A stretch of 64,000 nucleotides of DNA from Actinomadura craniellae (GTDB lineage Bacteria; Actinomycetota; Actinomycetes; Streptosporangiales; Streptosporangiaceae): positions 62,001-126,000 of the forward strand of contig NZ_QLYX01000013.1 in assembly GCF_003289645.1 (NCBI RefSeq), given 5' to 3'. Made by a program: the position numbers and the translations under genes. The stretch's first letter is position 1; every line of letters begins with the position of its first letter. The notes below the pieces were generated by a model, which worked only from the letters and a program-made list of their open reading frames with translations, ran no database searches and had not been told where the DNA came from. This document shows positions 33,034-41,600 of the stretch, in pieces.

Positions 33034-33960
33034 ATGGACGTGGACACACCATGGGCGACCGCCGTCGCGGTCGTTTCGAGCAGCGCTTACCTGCTCGGCA
33101 TCGCCTCGTTCAAGGTCGCGGCCCGCGATATGGAACCCCTGCGCGGCACCCGTCCCGTCAGGCTGGCCGCCGCGATGCTCACCAGCCGGACATGGTGCGG
33201 CGGCGCCGTCCTCGCCGTGGCGGGAGCGGCCCTGCAGTGGATGGCCCTGTCCTCCCTCACGCTGCCCGCCGCGCACCCGGCGCTGCTCGCCGGCCTGGCG
33301 GCGCTGCTCATCTTCGCGACGGCCGAACTCGGCGAGCGGCTCAACCGCCGCGAATGGGGATGCGTCGGGCTGACCGGCCTGGCCGCGCTCATGGTCGCGC
33401 TGTCCGGCGCGGACTTCGGGCCCGCCGCGGGCCTGCCCTCCCCGGCGCTGCTCGCGGCCCTCGCACTGCCCTCGCTCGTGCTGCCGCTGGCGCTGTTCTC
33501 CGCCGGCGAACTCTCCCCGGCCGGCACGCACGCCCGCCCGCTCACCGGCGTCGCCTACGGCGTCAGCGCGGGAATCCTGGTCGGCACCGCCGAGCTGGCG
33601 CTCGGGGGGATCACGCTGCTCCGGCACACGGACACCCCGCTCGTGGCCACGCCCTACCCGTACCTTCTCGTCACCGCGGCCGCGATGGGGATCGCCCAGC
33701 TGCAGATCGCCCTGCAACGCTGCCGGCTCGTCATGATCGGCATCATCGCGACCGTGACCGCCAAGACCTATCTGCTGGGCACGTCCATCGTCCTGTACGG
33801 GTACGGATGGCCCGGGCAGCCGGCGCGGGGCTTCCTCATCGCGGGGCTGACCCTCTCCTTCCTCGCGATCGCCGTCCTGCCGCACCACGAGATCTCCAAG
33901 CGGAGGGAGGAAGTCCGGCCGCAGCCCGCCTGGCCTCCCTACCGGGAACGGCCCTGGTGA
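33034..33960 (+). CDS. Multi-pass membrane protein, DMT-transporter-like
   Basis: The 308-residue protein has about nine or ten hydrophobic segments in two halves, with the EamA-like pattern of an EMP motif region (AALLIFATAELGERLNRREW, about 90-110). It resembles actinobacterial proteins of the drug/metabolite transporter superfamily. Substrate is unknown. ATG 33034 has CAGGAG 6 nt upstream. Its promoter is covered by tandem operators, so it is tightly regulated, but no obvious cognate regulator gene is adjacent. Confidence 0.65.
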   Translation: MDVDTPWATAVAVVSSSAYLLGIASFKVAARDMEPLRGTRPVRLAAAMLTSRTWCGGAVLAVAGAALQWMALSSLTLPAAHPALLAGLAALLIFATAELGERLNRREWGCVGLTGLAALMVALSGADFGPAAGLPSPALLAALALPSLVLPLALFSAGELSPAGTHARPLTGVAYGVSAGILVGTAELALGGITLLRHTDTPLVATPYPYLLVTAAAMGIAQLQIALQRCRLVMIGIIATVTAKTYLLGTSIVLYGYGWPGQPARGFLIAGLTLSFLAIAVLPHHEISKRREEVRPQPAWPPYRERPW

Positions 33961-33976
33961 CCGGGCCTCTTCCGGA

Positions 33977-34537
33977 TCAGCTCGCGTGAGAGAGGCCGAG
34001 GCCGCCGTCGACACCGAGGTGCTGGCCGCTGATGAACCCGGCGCGGTCGCTGGCCAGGAAGCAGACCGCCTCGGCGACGTCGTCGACGGTGCCGTACAGG
34101 GGCGGCCAGGGCGACTCGTCCTCGACGGGGAGCTCGTCGGAGAGCGACCCCACGGTCACCCGGTTGACGCGGACACCGTGGGTGCGCTCGGCGGCGGCGA
34201 CGCTCCTGACGAGGTCGTCCAGTTCGAGGTCGCGCTCCCGGTCCCGGACGGCGGAGGTCACCACGACGGCGCTGCCGCGGGTGCGGCGTAGCCGGGGGAG
34301 CGTCGCGGAGACCAGCTCGGCGACGGCGCGGGGATGCGGCGTTCCCGGCCGCAGCACGAGGACACAGGTGTGCAGCTCGGGAGTGATGTCGGGGATGCCG
34401 GCCGGGCAGGGTGGGAGCTCGCCCAGGACCGTCACCATGCTGCCGAGCTGGACGAACCGCGAGGCGATGGCCTGCACGGCGGGATCGCCGCCGCCGATCA
34501 CCATGGCCGTTCCCCGGCGGAACGAGAAGTCGGTCAT
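33977..34537 (-). CDS. Short, degenerate SDR-fold protein
   Basis: The 186-residue protein has an SDR-like shape: a first strand AMVIGGGDPAVQAIASRF with a degenerate glycine motif, and the C-terminal signature CFLASDRAGFISGQHLGVDGG. The region that should hold the Tyr-x3-Lys pair reads DDLVRSVAAAERTHGVRVN, with neither residue, and the protein is about 60 residues short. It is unlikely to be a normal dehydrogenase; a binding or regulatory role or early decay are options. ATG 34537 overlaps the stop of the collapsed SDR remnant upstream. Confidence 0.6.
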   Translation of the reverse strand: MTDFSFRRGTAMVIGGGDPAVQAIASRFVQLGSMVTVLGELPPCPAGIPDITPELHTCVLVLRPGTPHPRAVAELVSATLPRLRRTRGSAVVVTSAVRDRERDLELDDLVRSVAAAERTHGVRVNRVTVGSLSDELPVEDESPWPPLYGTVDDVAEAVCFLASDRAGFISGQHLGVDGGLGLSHAS

Positions 34538-34638
34538 CGGGCACCTGCTTTCCGGTACCAGGCGGACATGCCGCCGTTGACGGGGAGCCCCGCGCCGGTG
34601 ACCAGGGCGCGCCGGCCGTTCAACGGTGCGGACTCCAT
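34534..34638 (-). pseudogene. Internally deleted SDR remnant
   Basis: This 34-residue frame reads like the two ends of one SDR joined together. NGRRALVTGAG is a typical N-terminal first strand, and GLPVNGGMSAWYRKAGAR a typical SDR C-terminus (x-DGGMSAW type). The join falls at VTGAG, a peptide that can occur at both ends of such proteins, so recombination between two short repeats could have removed about 220 residues. It lies directly behind promoter P1 and overlaps the next gene (ATGA). Confidence 0.65.
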
Positions 34639-34686
34639 GGATCACGTGCTCCCGACGAGGCTGTGCCGACCAGGTGATGCGAGCCG

Positions 34687-34716
34687 ATTCTGAAACATTG
34701 TTTCAATTGATGTCAA
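34687..34716 (-). promoter_or_regulatory. Promoter P1 with GAAAC-N3-GTTTC operator
   Basis: On the minus strand TTGACA (34716-34711), an 18-bp spacer and CAGAAT (34692-34687) form a strong promoter. The perfect dyad TGAAACA-T-TGTTTCA (34691-34705) lies in the spacer and touches the -10 box. It matches P2 and P3 and should drive the SDR remnant and the short SDR. Confidence 0.8.
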
Positions 34717-34907
34717 GGTGCGGTGTCCTGTTCGGTGTCCTGATGGTGCAGGTGGGCCGGGCGGCCGTGGCCCGGTGGCCGGTGGACTCACTACCCGCGA
34801 GTAGGTGATGAGGGGGTTACGTCGCCGATCGGGCTGATGTTTCGCCGGTGATCCGGCGAACCGGGTCGCGTTCGGCTCGTTCTCGGGGTGATCCGCGAAA
34901 TCCGTCC

Positions 34908-34936
34908 TTGACATGTCTGAAACCGAGTTTCAAAAT
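34908..34936 (+). promoter_or_regulatory. Promoter P2 of the Liv-type importer operon
   Basis: TTGACA (34908-34913), a 17-bp spacer and CAAAAT (34931-34936) are near consensus. The spacer holds the dyad TGAAAC-cga-GTTTCA (34918-34932), and another GTTTCA half-site follows at 34940-34945. From CCTTGACATGTC to GGTTTCACG it closely matches P3. The transcript would start near 34943, leaving about 120 nt before livG. Confidence 0.85.
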
Positions 34937-35063
34937 CTGGTTTCACGCTGCTCGGCGGTTCGCCGGGCCATCGAAGGGATCAGGTCATGACTCAGCGGAC
35001 CTCACTCGCCCACCGAGAACCCCCGGAAGGAACCGCCGCTCGGGTCGAGGGAGCCGGGCCGAC

Positions 35064-35828
35064 ATGCCGGGCCTGAGCGTCGAGAACCTGGAGCTGAGCT
35101 TCGGCGGCATCCGCGCGCTCGACCAGCTGTCGTTCGAGGTCGCGGAGGGCTCGCTGTGTGCCCTGGTCGGCCCCAACGGGGCCGGGAAGAGCAGCGTGTT
35201 CAACTGCGTCACCGGGCTCTACCGCCCCTCGGCCGGCCGGGTCGTCTTCGACGGGCAGGACCTGCTCAGGCTCCCGGCGCACGCGGTGGCCGCGGCGGGC
35301 GTCGCCCGCACGTTCCAGAACCTCGCGCTGTTCCCCCGGCTGACCGTCCTGGAGAACGTGCTGCTGGGCGGCCACCTGAACCAGCGGTCCGGCCCGCTGG
35401 CCTGCGCGCTGCACCTGCCGCGGCACCGCCGCGCCGAGCGGGCGCTCCGCGCGGAGGCCGGTGAGGTGCTCGAACTGCTCGGGCTGGCGTCCCTGGCCGA
35501 CCACCTCGCCGCGGGGCTGCCCTACGGCACCCTCAAACGGGTCGAGCTGGCCCGGGCCCTGATGTCCCGGCCCCGGCTGCTCCTGCTGGACGAGCCCGCC
35601 GCCGGCCTGCCGCACGGTGAGGTCGCCGACCTCGGCGACCTGATCGCGCGGATCCGCACGGAGCTCGGGCTGTCGATCGTCCTCGTCGAGCACCACATGG
35701 GCATGGTCATGTCGATCTCCGACAAGGTCGTCGTGCTGAACCTGGGCCGCCGGATCTGCCAGGGCACGCCGGACGAGGTGTCGCGCGACCCCGACGTGAT
35801 CGCCGCCTACCTCGGGGAGGCGGCATGA
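35064..35828 (+). CDS. Liv-type ABC importer ATP-binding protein (LivG-like)
   Basis: The 254-residue ATPase belongs to the hydrophobic amino acid/amide uptake (HAAT) family. It has Walker A GPNGAGKSS (about 35), the LivG-type GVARTFQNLALFPRLTVLENV, a variant signature LPYGTLKRVELARALMS where LSGGQ is expected, Walker B LLLLDEPAAGL and the H-loop VEHHMGMV. In catabolic clusters this family often imports aromatic or other carboxylates rather than amino acids. ATG 35064 has GAGGGAG 10 nt upstream. First gene of a five-gene operon behind P2. Confidence 0.92.
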   Translation: MPGLSVENLELSFGGIRALDQLSFEVAEGSLCALVGPNGAGKSSVFNCVTGLYRPSAGRVVFDGQDLLRLPAHAVAAAGVARTFQNLALFPRLTVLENVLLGGHLNQRSGPLACALHLPRHRRAERALRAEAGEVLELLGLASLADHLAAGLPYGTLKRVELARALMSRPRLLLLDEPAAGLPHGEVADLGDLIARIRTELGLSIVLVEHHMGMVMSISDKVVVLNLGRRICQGTPDEVSRDPDVIAAYLGEAA

Positions 35829-36535
35829 GCCCCGTCCTGGAGGTCCACGAGCTCACCGCCGGGTACGGCTCGCTGACGGTCCTGCGCGAGGTCGGCTTCA
35901 CGGTTGGCGAGGGCGAGATCGTGGTGATCCTCGGCGCGAACGGGGCGGGGAAGACCACCACCCTGCGCGCGCTCAGCGGGCTCATCCCCGCCGCGGGGAG
36001 CGTCGCCCTGCACGGAGAGGAACTGCAGGGCAGGCGGGCCGACGCCCGGGCCAGGCTCGGGCTCGGTCACGCCCCCGAGGGACGCGGGACCTTCGGTGAC
36101 CTCACGGTCGACGAGAACCTGCGGATGGGCGGGCTCCGGCTGCCCCGGCGGGAGGTCCCCGCCGCCCTGGACCACGCCTACGGCCTGTTCCCGCAGCTCG
36201 CCCCGCTGCGCGACCGGGCCGCCGGCCGGCTGAGCGGCGGCGAGCAGCAGATGCTCACCGTCGCGCGGGCGCTCATGACCCGGCCCCGGCTGCTCCTGCT
36301 CGACGAACCCTCGATGGGCCTGGCGCCGCAGGTCACCGCCGAGCTCTTCGCCGAGCTGGGCCGGATCAACGCGGAGTCGCGCACGGCGATGCTGCTCGTC
36401 GAGCAGAACGCCGCGGTCGCCCTGACCATCGCCCACCGCGGCCACGTCCTGGAGTCGGGCCGCATCGTCCTCACCGGAACCGGGCCCGAGCTCGCGGGCA
36501 ACGCCTCGGTCCGCCGCGCCTACCTGGGGGTCTGA
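35825..36535 (+). CDS. Liv-type ABC importer ATP-binding protein (LivF-like)
   Basis: The 236-residue second ATPase of the HAAT importer has Walker A GANGAGKTT, GLGHAPEGRGTFGDLTVDEN typical of LivF, signature LSGGEQQMLTVARALM and Walker B LLLLDEPSMGLAP. ATG 35825 overlaps the livG-like stop by 4 bp. It forms a heterodimer with the LivG-like subunit. Confidence 0.94.
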   Translation: MSPVLEVHELTAGYGSLTVLREVGFTVGEGEIVVILGANGAGKTTTLRALSGLIPAAGSVALHGEELQGRRADARARLGLGHAPEGRGTFGDLTVDENLRMGGLRLPRREVPAALDHAYGLFPQLAPLRDRAAGRLSGGEQQMLTVARALMTRPRLLLLDEPSMGLAPQVTAELFAELGRINAESRTAMLLVEQNAAVALTIAHRGHVLESGRIVLTGTGPELAGNASVRRAYLGV

Positions 36536-36537
36536 TC

Positions 36538-37431
36538 GTGGCTCTCTTCCTGCAACGCGTCATCGACGGCATCGGCAACGGCATGCTCTACGGGGCCGTC
36601 GCGCTCGCGCTCGTCCTCATCTACCGGGCCACCGGAATGGTCAACTTCGCCCAGGGCGAGATGGCCATGTTCTGTACGTTCGTCACCTGGAAGCTGGCCG
36701 ACCACCAGTTCGGGATCGGGCTGCCCATCGTGGTGGGCATCGCCGGCGGGGTGGCCTTCGGGTTCCTGTTCGGCATGGCGCTCGAACGCGTGGTCATCCG
36801 CCCGTTCGAGTCGGCCGACCACCTCAGACAGATGATCGTCACACTCGGGCTGTTCCTGGCGATCAACGCGCTCGCCGCGTGGATCTTCACCGCCGACACC
36901 CAGCGCCTCGCCTCGCCCTTCCCCTCGGGCGCGCTGCACCTGGGCGGGGTGTCGCTCTCCTACCAGGAACTCGGCGTGGTGGGGGTCCTGCTGGTGATGG
37001 CGCTGCTGCTGCGCGAGCTGTTCGGGCGCACCCGGCTCGGCCTGGCCATGCGCGGCGCGTCCATGAACCCCGAGTCCAGCCGGCTGCTCGGCGTCGACGT
37101 GAGCCGGATGCTGATGGTCGGGTGGGGGCTGTCGGCGGCGATCGGCGCGCTGGCCGGCGCGCTGGTGGCCCCGGCCGTCTTCGTCAGCCCCGGCATGATG
37201 CAGACCCTGCTGCTGTACGGGTTCGCCGCCGCCGTCCTCGGCGGCTTTGACAGCGCCCCCGGGGCGCTGGTGGGCGGCGTCGTGGTCGGTGTGACCCAGG
37301 CGCTGGTCAGCGGCTACGTCTCGGCGATCGGCACCCAGCTGCAGCTGGCCACGGCCTTCGCCCTCATCCTCGCGGTCCTGCTGGTCCGGCCGCAGGGCCT
37401 GTTCGGTCGAGTTCCGGTGGAGCGGGTGTGA
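36538..37431 (+). CDS. Liv-type ABC importer permease (LivH-like)
   Basis: The 297-residue permease has about eight membrane segments and the LivH motif FGRTRLGLAMRGASMNPESS, which is the coupling region (about 160-180), and GFDSAPGALVGGVVVG near the C-terminus. GTG 36538 is 2 bp after the livF-like stop. It pairs with the LivM-like permease. Confidence 0.92.
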   Translation: MALFLQRVIDGIGNGMLYGAVALALVLIYRATGMVNFAQGEMAMFCTFVTWKLADHQFGIGLPIVVGIAGGVAFGFLFGMALERVVIRPFESADHLRQMIVTLGLFLAINALAAWIFTADTQRLASPFPSGALHLGGVSLSYQELGVVGVLLVMALLLRELFGRTRLGLAMRGASMNPESSRLLGVDVSRMLMVGWGLSAAIGALAGALVAPAVFVSPGMMQTLLLYGFAAAVLGGFDSAPGALVGGVVVGVTQALVSGYVSAIGTQLQLATAFALILAVLLVRPQGLFGRVPVERV

Positions 37432-38453
37432 ACAAGACGACGAACCGTATTCTCTGGGCGGTGCTGCTGGGCGCGCTCGTCCTGGCGCCCTTCTTCGTCG
37501 GCACCGTCGAGATCTCCGCCTTCCAGAAGGTCATCTATCTGTCCGTGGCGGTGATGAGCCTCAACGTCCTGACCGGCTTCAACGGGCAGGCGTCGATCGG
37601 CCACAGCGCCTTCATGGGCATCGCGGCCTACTTCACCGCCCTCGCGGTGCAGAGCCACGGCTGGTCGTACTGGGCGGCGCTGCCGGCGTCGGTCCTCGTC
37701 GCGGCGCTCGTCGGCGCGGCGGCCGGGGTGCCCGCGCTGCGCATCCGGGGGATGAACCTGGCGCTGGTGACACTCGGCCTGGCCATGGTGTTCCCGCAGC
37801 TCCCGGTCCGGTTCACCGAGGAGACCGGCGGCACCCAGGGCATGATCCTGGACGAGTCGCTCGGCGCCCCGGCGTTCCTGGCCGTCTCGGACGTGGCCTG
37901 GCGGTACTGGGTGCTCCTCACCCTCGCGGTCCTGGCGTTCTGGCTGGTGCGCAACACCCGGGCGAGCCGCCTCGGCAGGTCCATCATCGCCATCCGGGAC
38001 CAGCCGATCGCCGCGCACACCGCGGGGGTCAACGTCGCCGCCACGAAGATCTCGGTCTTCGCCGTCAGCGCGGGGATGGCCGGGCTGGCCGGGTGGATGT
38101 TCACCGTCACCAACCAGTTCGTCAGCCCGAGCGACTTCACCGTCCTCGTCTCGATCAACCTGCTCCTCGGCATGGCCGTCGGGGGCTCGGGCACCCTGCT
38201 CGGGCCCGTGATCGGCGCGGCGTTCCTGCACTACGTGCCCGACGCGGTCACCGCGACCGGGATCGACCCGGTGCTCACGCCCGTCCTGTACGGCCTGGTC
38301 CTGATCCTCGTCGTCTACTTCCTGCCGGGCGGTGCGGCGGGCGGGCTCGCCCAGCTCGCGAAGCGGTTCTCCACCGCCCGGAAGCCTTCGCCGCCGGCCG
38401 GGGAACCCGCGCGGCCCGTCTCGCAGCTCACCTCCTCCACCCCGAACCCCTAG
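37428..38453 (+). CDS. Liv-type ABC importer permease (LivM-like)
   Basis: The 341-residue permease has eight to nine membrane segments and the LivM signatures LNVLTGFNGQASIGHSAFMG (about 45-64) and RLGRSIIAIRDQPIAAHTAG (about 183-202). GTG 37428 overlaps the livH-like stop by 4 bp. The C-terminal tail is Pro-rich. Confidence 0.92.
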   Translation: MNKTTNRILWAVLLGALVLAPFFVGTVEISAFQKVIYLSVAVMSLNVLTGFNGQASIGHSAFMGIAAYFTALAVQSHGWSYWAALPASVLVAALVGAAAGVPALRIRGMNLALVTLGLAMVFPQLPVRFTEETGGTQGMILDESLGAPAFLAVSDVAWRYWVLLTLAVLAFWLVRNTRASRLGRSIIAIRDQPIAAHTAGVNVAATKISVFAVSAGMAGLAGWMFTVTNQFVSPSDFTVLVSINLLLGMAVGGSGTLLGPVIGAAFLHYVPDAVTATGIDPVLTPVLYGLVLILVVYFLPGGAAGGLAQLAKRFSTARKPSPPAGEPARPVSQLTSSTPNP

Positions 38454-38463
38454 GAGCGATGCC

Positions 38464-39780
38464 GTGCACCCCCGACCGAAGATCATGCTCATGGCCGCGG
38501 CGCTCGGCGCCGTCGGCCTCGCCGCGGGCGCCTGCGGCGGCGGCGCCGTCAACGACACCTCGGGCGCCGCCGCCGGCGGCTCGGGGCTGACGAGGAACTG
38601 CCCCGACAACGGCACCACCGGTCTCACCGACACCACCATCAAGCTGGGGCTGTCCCAGCCGCTCTCGGGGCCGTACGTCTCCGTCGGCGGGCAGCTCTAC
38701 GGGATGCAGGCGTACTTCGGCTACATCAACTCCCAGGGCGGGATCAAGGGCCCGGACGGCAAGCGGCGCAAGGTGGAGCTGGTCTACAAGGACGACGCCT
38801 ACACCGCCACCAAGGCCAAGGCCAACGTCGACCAGCTCATCAACCGGGACAAGGTGTTCGCGCTGCTCGGGCAGTTCGGCACCGCCGGCAACCTGGCGGC
38901 ACGGCCCGTGATCGCCCAGCAGTGCGTCCCCTCACTGTTCGCCACCACCGGCGCGCCCGAGCTGGCGAACCCGAAGTACCCCTGGGCGATCGCCGGGTCC
39001 ATCAGCTACATGGTCGAGGGCCGCATCCTCGGCAAGTACGTCCGCGACACCACCCCGAACGCCACCGTGGCGGTGCTCGAACAGGACGACGACCTGGGCA
39101 AGGCGTACCGGCAGGGCTTCGACCAGGCCATCGCGGGCTCCGGGGTCAAGGTCGTCAAGACCGAGACGTTCGAGGCCAGCGACCCCGACGTCAAGAACCA
39201 GATCACCACGCTCGCCGCCACGAAGGCCGACCTCTACTTCAACATCTCGTCCGGCCTGACCGGGCTGCAGGCGCTGAACCATGTCCACGAGTCGGGGTGG
39301 AAGCCGCAGGTCATCCAGGTGTCGCAGCTCCCGACGCCGCTGCTGAACAAGTTGCAGCCCGGGGCGGGCGACAAGCTCATCCTCGGCACCACCGGCCAGG
39401 ACTTCACCAACCCCGAGGTGGTGCGGAACAGCGCCGAATACCAGCTCTACCTGCAGTGGCTGCGCAGGACGCCCGGTGCCGACAAGATCGACCCGATCAG
39501 CGCCTCGCTCGGCTGGACCCAGGGGCGCCTGTTCGACTGGACGGTGCAGCACGCCAAGTCGATGGACCGGGCCGGCGTGATGGAGTCCGCCCGCAACCTC
39601 GACTACACCGGGCCGACGTTCACCCTTCCCGGAATCAAGATCAGGACGACGCCCGGCGACCCGCACCTGCTCGAAGGGCTGCGGTTCCACCGCTTCGACC
39701 GCGGCAAGGGGCACCTCGTCCCCTTCGGTGAGGTGATCGACATCGACGGGCAGGTGAAGTACGAGGCCGTCACCGGCTGA
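38464..39780 (+). CDS. Liv-type substrate-binding lipoprotein (LivK-like)
   Basis: The 438-residue receptor has a signal peptide with a lipobox-like GLAAGAC, a short Gly/Ser linker and a periplasmic-binding-protein type 1 fold (LGLSQPLSGPYVSVGGQLYG, then KAKANVDQLINRDKVFALLG). It delivers the ligand to the LivFGHM-like core. The family length suits acyl, aromatic or amide ligands as well as amino acids. GTG 38464 has AGGAG 7 nt upstream. It is the last gene of the P2 operon, with a terminator after it. Confidence 0.92.
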   Translation: MHPRPKIMLMAAALGAVGLAAGACGGGAVNDTSGAAAGGSGLTRNCPDNGTTGLTDTTIKLGLSQPLSGPYVSVGGQLYGMQAYFGYINSQGGIKGPDGKRRKVELVYKDDAYTATKAKANVDQLINRDKVFALLGQFGTAGNLAARPVIAQQCVPSLFATTGAPELANPKYPWAIAGSISYMVEGRILGKYVRDTTPNATVAVLEQDDDLGKAYRQGFDQAIAGSGVKVVKTETFEASDPDVKNQITTLAATKADLYFNISSGLTGLQALNHVHESGWKPQVIQVSQLPTPLLNKLQPGAGDKLILGTTGQDFTNPEVVRNSAEYQLYLQWLRRTPGADKIDPISASLGWTQGRLFDWTVQHAKSMDRAGVMESARNLDYTGPTFTLPGIKIRTTPGDPHLLEGLRFHRFDRGKGHLVPFGEVIDIDGQVKYEAVTG

Positions 39781-39785
39781 GCGCG

Positions 39786-39817
39786 CCGGGTCCGGGGTCG
39801 ACGGCCCCGGACCCCGG
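39786..39817 (+). terminator. Terminator of the Liv-type operon
   Basis: CCGGGTCCGGGG (39786-39797) pairs with CCCCGGACCCCGG (39805-39817), with one bulged base and a 7-nt loop. Confidence 0.65.
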
Positions 39818-39832
39818 CGGGTCGGAGAAGAT

Positions 39833-39847
39833 TGAAACATGGTTTCT
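39833..39847. promoter_or_regulatory. GAAAC-N3-GTTTC operator upstream of the SDR gene
   Basis: TGAAAC-atg-GTTTCT matches the operator in P1-P3, but no TTGACA-17-CARAAT promoter lies around it. A related TTTCAGAACCAGAAT string at 39916-39930 includes a CAGAAT that could be the -10 box for the gene at 40001. Confidence 0.5.
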
Positions 39848-40000
39848 GTAAGGTGTCCGGTCCGGGGAAAGTCGGAGCTCCAGGGTGTGGCGTGGCGCAC
39901 ATTCGTGGAATAGCATTTCAGAACCAGAATCCACTCTGGATCGGGTCCTCGACCGTCTCCCGTGGGCGGCCGGGTGCCGGCCGGTCGGGCAGGGAGCGGA

Positions 40001-40852
40001 ATGGCGCAGGGCGTGTTCGTGGTCATCGGGGTGGGCGGTATGGGCCTCGCCATCGCCCGCCGGCTGGGGTCCGGATACGACCTGCTCCTGGCCGACCGCG
40101 ACGAGGCGGTGCTCGAGGCCGCGGCGACGGCGCTCTCCCGGGAGGGGCAGCAGGTCGTCGCCCAGCCCGCCGACGTGTCGGTGCGGGGCTCGGTCGCCGC
40201 GCTGGCCGAGCGTGCCGCGGCTCTCGGCCCGGTTCTGCGGCTGGCCCACACCGCCGGGCTCTCGCCCGCCCGGGCGCCGGTCCAGGACATCATCGACGTC
40301 GACCTCCTCGGGGTCGCGTACGTCCTGGAGGAGTTCCGGCGGGTGATCGCCTCGGGCGGTGCCGGCGTCGTGATCACGGGCATGGCCGGGCACGGCCTGG
40401 AGGAACTGCCCTACGAGCACGAGAACCGGCTCGCCGAGCTGCCGAGCGGTGAGCTGGCGGGGTCGCCGATGCTGGCGGCCCGGCGGTTCGCCGACGGTGA
40501 GCACGCCCATGCCTTCGCCAAGCGTGCCGGGCGGCTCCGGGTGCGCGCGGCCAGCGTGTCCTGGGGGCATGTGGGCGCGCGGATCAACTCGATCAGTCCC
40601 GGGGTCGTCTCCACCCCGGCGGGGCTGGCCGAACTGGAGTCGCCGAACGGGCCGGCGCTCAAGGAGATGATCGACGGGTCGGCCGTCGGCAGGGTCGGCA
40701 CCCCGGGCGACGTCGCGGCGGCGGCCGAGTTCCTGCTGGGGCCGGCGGCCAGTTTCATCACCGGCACGGACCTCCTCGTCGACGGAGGGGTCACCGCCGC
40801 GATCCGCACCGGCAGCCTCGACCTCGCGTCGCCTCTGCTCCGGGGCCGGTAG
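40001..40852 (+). CDS. SDR-fold protein lacking the catalytic tyrosine
   Basis: The 283-residue protein is an SDR of the hydroxysteroid/carbonyl-reductase-like group: VFVVIGVGGMGLAIARRLG, a DRD acidic cofactor segment, and the C-terminal ASFITGTDLLVDGG. The catalytic block that normally reads YxxxKRAN appears as HAFAKRAG, with the Tyr replaced by His, and the preceding Ser region reads VVITGMAGHGL. Activity as a standard SDR is doubtful. ATG 40001 has AGGGAG 4 nt upstream. It lies between the transporter operon and the convergent tetR gene. Confidence 0.8.
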   Translation: MAQGVFVVIGVGGMGLAIARRLGSGYDLLLADRDEAVLEAAATALSREGQQVVAQPADVSVRGSVAALAERAAALGPVLRLAHTAGLSPARAPVQDIIDVDLLGVAYVLEEFRRVIASGGAGVVITGMAGHGLEELPYEHENRLAELPSGELAGSPMLAARRFADGEHAHAFAKRAGRLRVRAASVSWGHVGARINSISPGVVSTPAGLAELESPNGPALKEMIDGSAVGRVGTPGDVAAAAEFLLGPAASFITGTDLLVDGGVTAAIRTGSLDLASPLLRGR

Positions 40853-40865
40853 CGGCCGTCGCGCC

Positions 40866-41492
40866 TCAGCCGATGTCGCGCATGACCAGCCGGGTGACCT
40901 CCTCGATGTTCCGCATCGCCTCGGTCACCGTGGTGCGGCCCGTCGTCCACGAGGTCAGCCCCATGCCGAGGGTGGAGCTGATCGCCACCCGGGCCGGGCG
41001 CGCGACCTCCTCGGGCAGGTCGCCCATCAGCGCGCGCATGACGCGCTCGTTCTCCTCGCCCAGGCCCACCAGGGTCTCGCTGACGTACGGGTCGTTGCAC
41101 GCCTCCAGGTGCACGGCCAGCCGCGCGAAGTTCGGGTTGTGCTGAAACGCCCGCATCTCGCGCAGGACGAAGGCGAGTACCCGCTCGCAGACGCTGGCGG
41201 AGCCGTCCTCCGAGCGCCCGCCGGGCTGCTTGGAGAGGTCGCTGATCACCTTCTCGCTGAGCCGCCCGTGCCAGTCGGCCCACGCCGCGGCCAGCAGGTG
41301 GTCCTTGGAGGCGAAGTAGCGGTAGGCCGTGCCGAGCGCCACGCCCGAACGCTCGGCGACCTCGCGCATCTGGAGGTTTTCCGGCCCGGTCTCCGAAACG
41401 ATCTCGATCACCGTTTCGGTGAGCCTGCGGCGGCGGGCGAGCTGGCTCGGGGTCATGGTGCCGACCGTCGCTCGGAAGAAGTCGTGACTCAC
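40866..41492 (-). CDS. TetR-family regulator of the catabolic cluster
   Basis: The 208-residue regulator has the helix-turn-helix ENLQMREVAERSGVALGTAY and RYFASKDHLLAAAW, placing it in the TetR/KstR-like group. Its C-terminal domain is typical for lipophilic or CoA-ester ligands. GTG 41492 was chosen because a TAAGCT -10 box ends 7 nt upstream, which predicts a leaderless mRNA; ATG 41456 is an alternative. A GAAAC-N3-GTTGC site overlaps its own promoter. It is the most likely protein acting at P1, P2 and P3, given its position beside P3. Confidence 0.85.
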   Translation of the reverse strand: MSHDFFRATVGTMTPSQLARRRRLTETVIEIVSETGPENLQMREVAERSGVALGTAYRYFASKDHLLAAAWADWHGRLSEKVISDLSKQPGGRSEDGSASVCERVLAFVLREMRAFQHNPNFARLAVHLEACNDPYVSETLVGLGEENERVMRALMGDLPEEVARPARVAISSTLGMGLTSWTTGRTTVTEAMRNIEEVTRLVMRDIG

Positions 41493-41499
41493 GCCGCTC

Positions 41500-41521
41500 A
41501 GCTTACGGCAACCGTGTTTCA
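41500..41521 (-). promoter_or_regulatory. tetR promoter -10 and autoregulatory site
   Basis: On the minus strand TGAAAC-acg-GTTGC (41521-41508) matches one and a half arms of the P1-P3 operator. TAAGCT (41505-41500) is the -10 box, 7 nt from the GTG start. Confidence 0.6.
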
Positions 41522-41571
41522 GCTATCGGCCTTCCGGCATCACGCCGCGGAGATCGAGAAGGGAGGATCCC

Positions 41572-41600
41572 TTGACATGTCTAGAACCACGTTTCAGAAT
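41572..41600 (+). promoter_or_regulatory. Promoter P3 of the catabolic operon
   Basis: TTGACA (41572-41577), a 17-bp spacer and CAGAAT (41595-41600) carry the operator TAGAAC-cac-GTTTCA (41582-41596) in the spacer and a GTTTCA half-site downstream (41604-41609). The surrounding 42 bp match P2 at most positions. It drives the operon from 41651 onward. Confidence 0.85.

Noticed and set aside
34987-35076. 29-codon frame between promoter P2 and the LivG-like gene
   Set aside because: It overlaps the LivG-like start by 13 bp, has no clear codon pattern or ribosome site and no hairpin. It could be a chance frame in the leader; not enough to call a gene.
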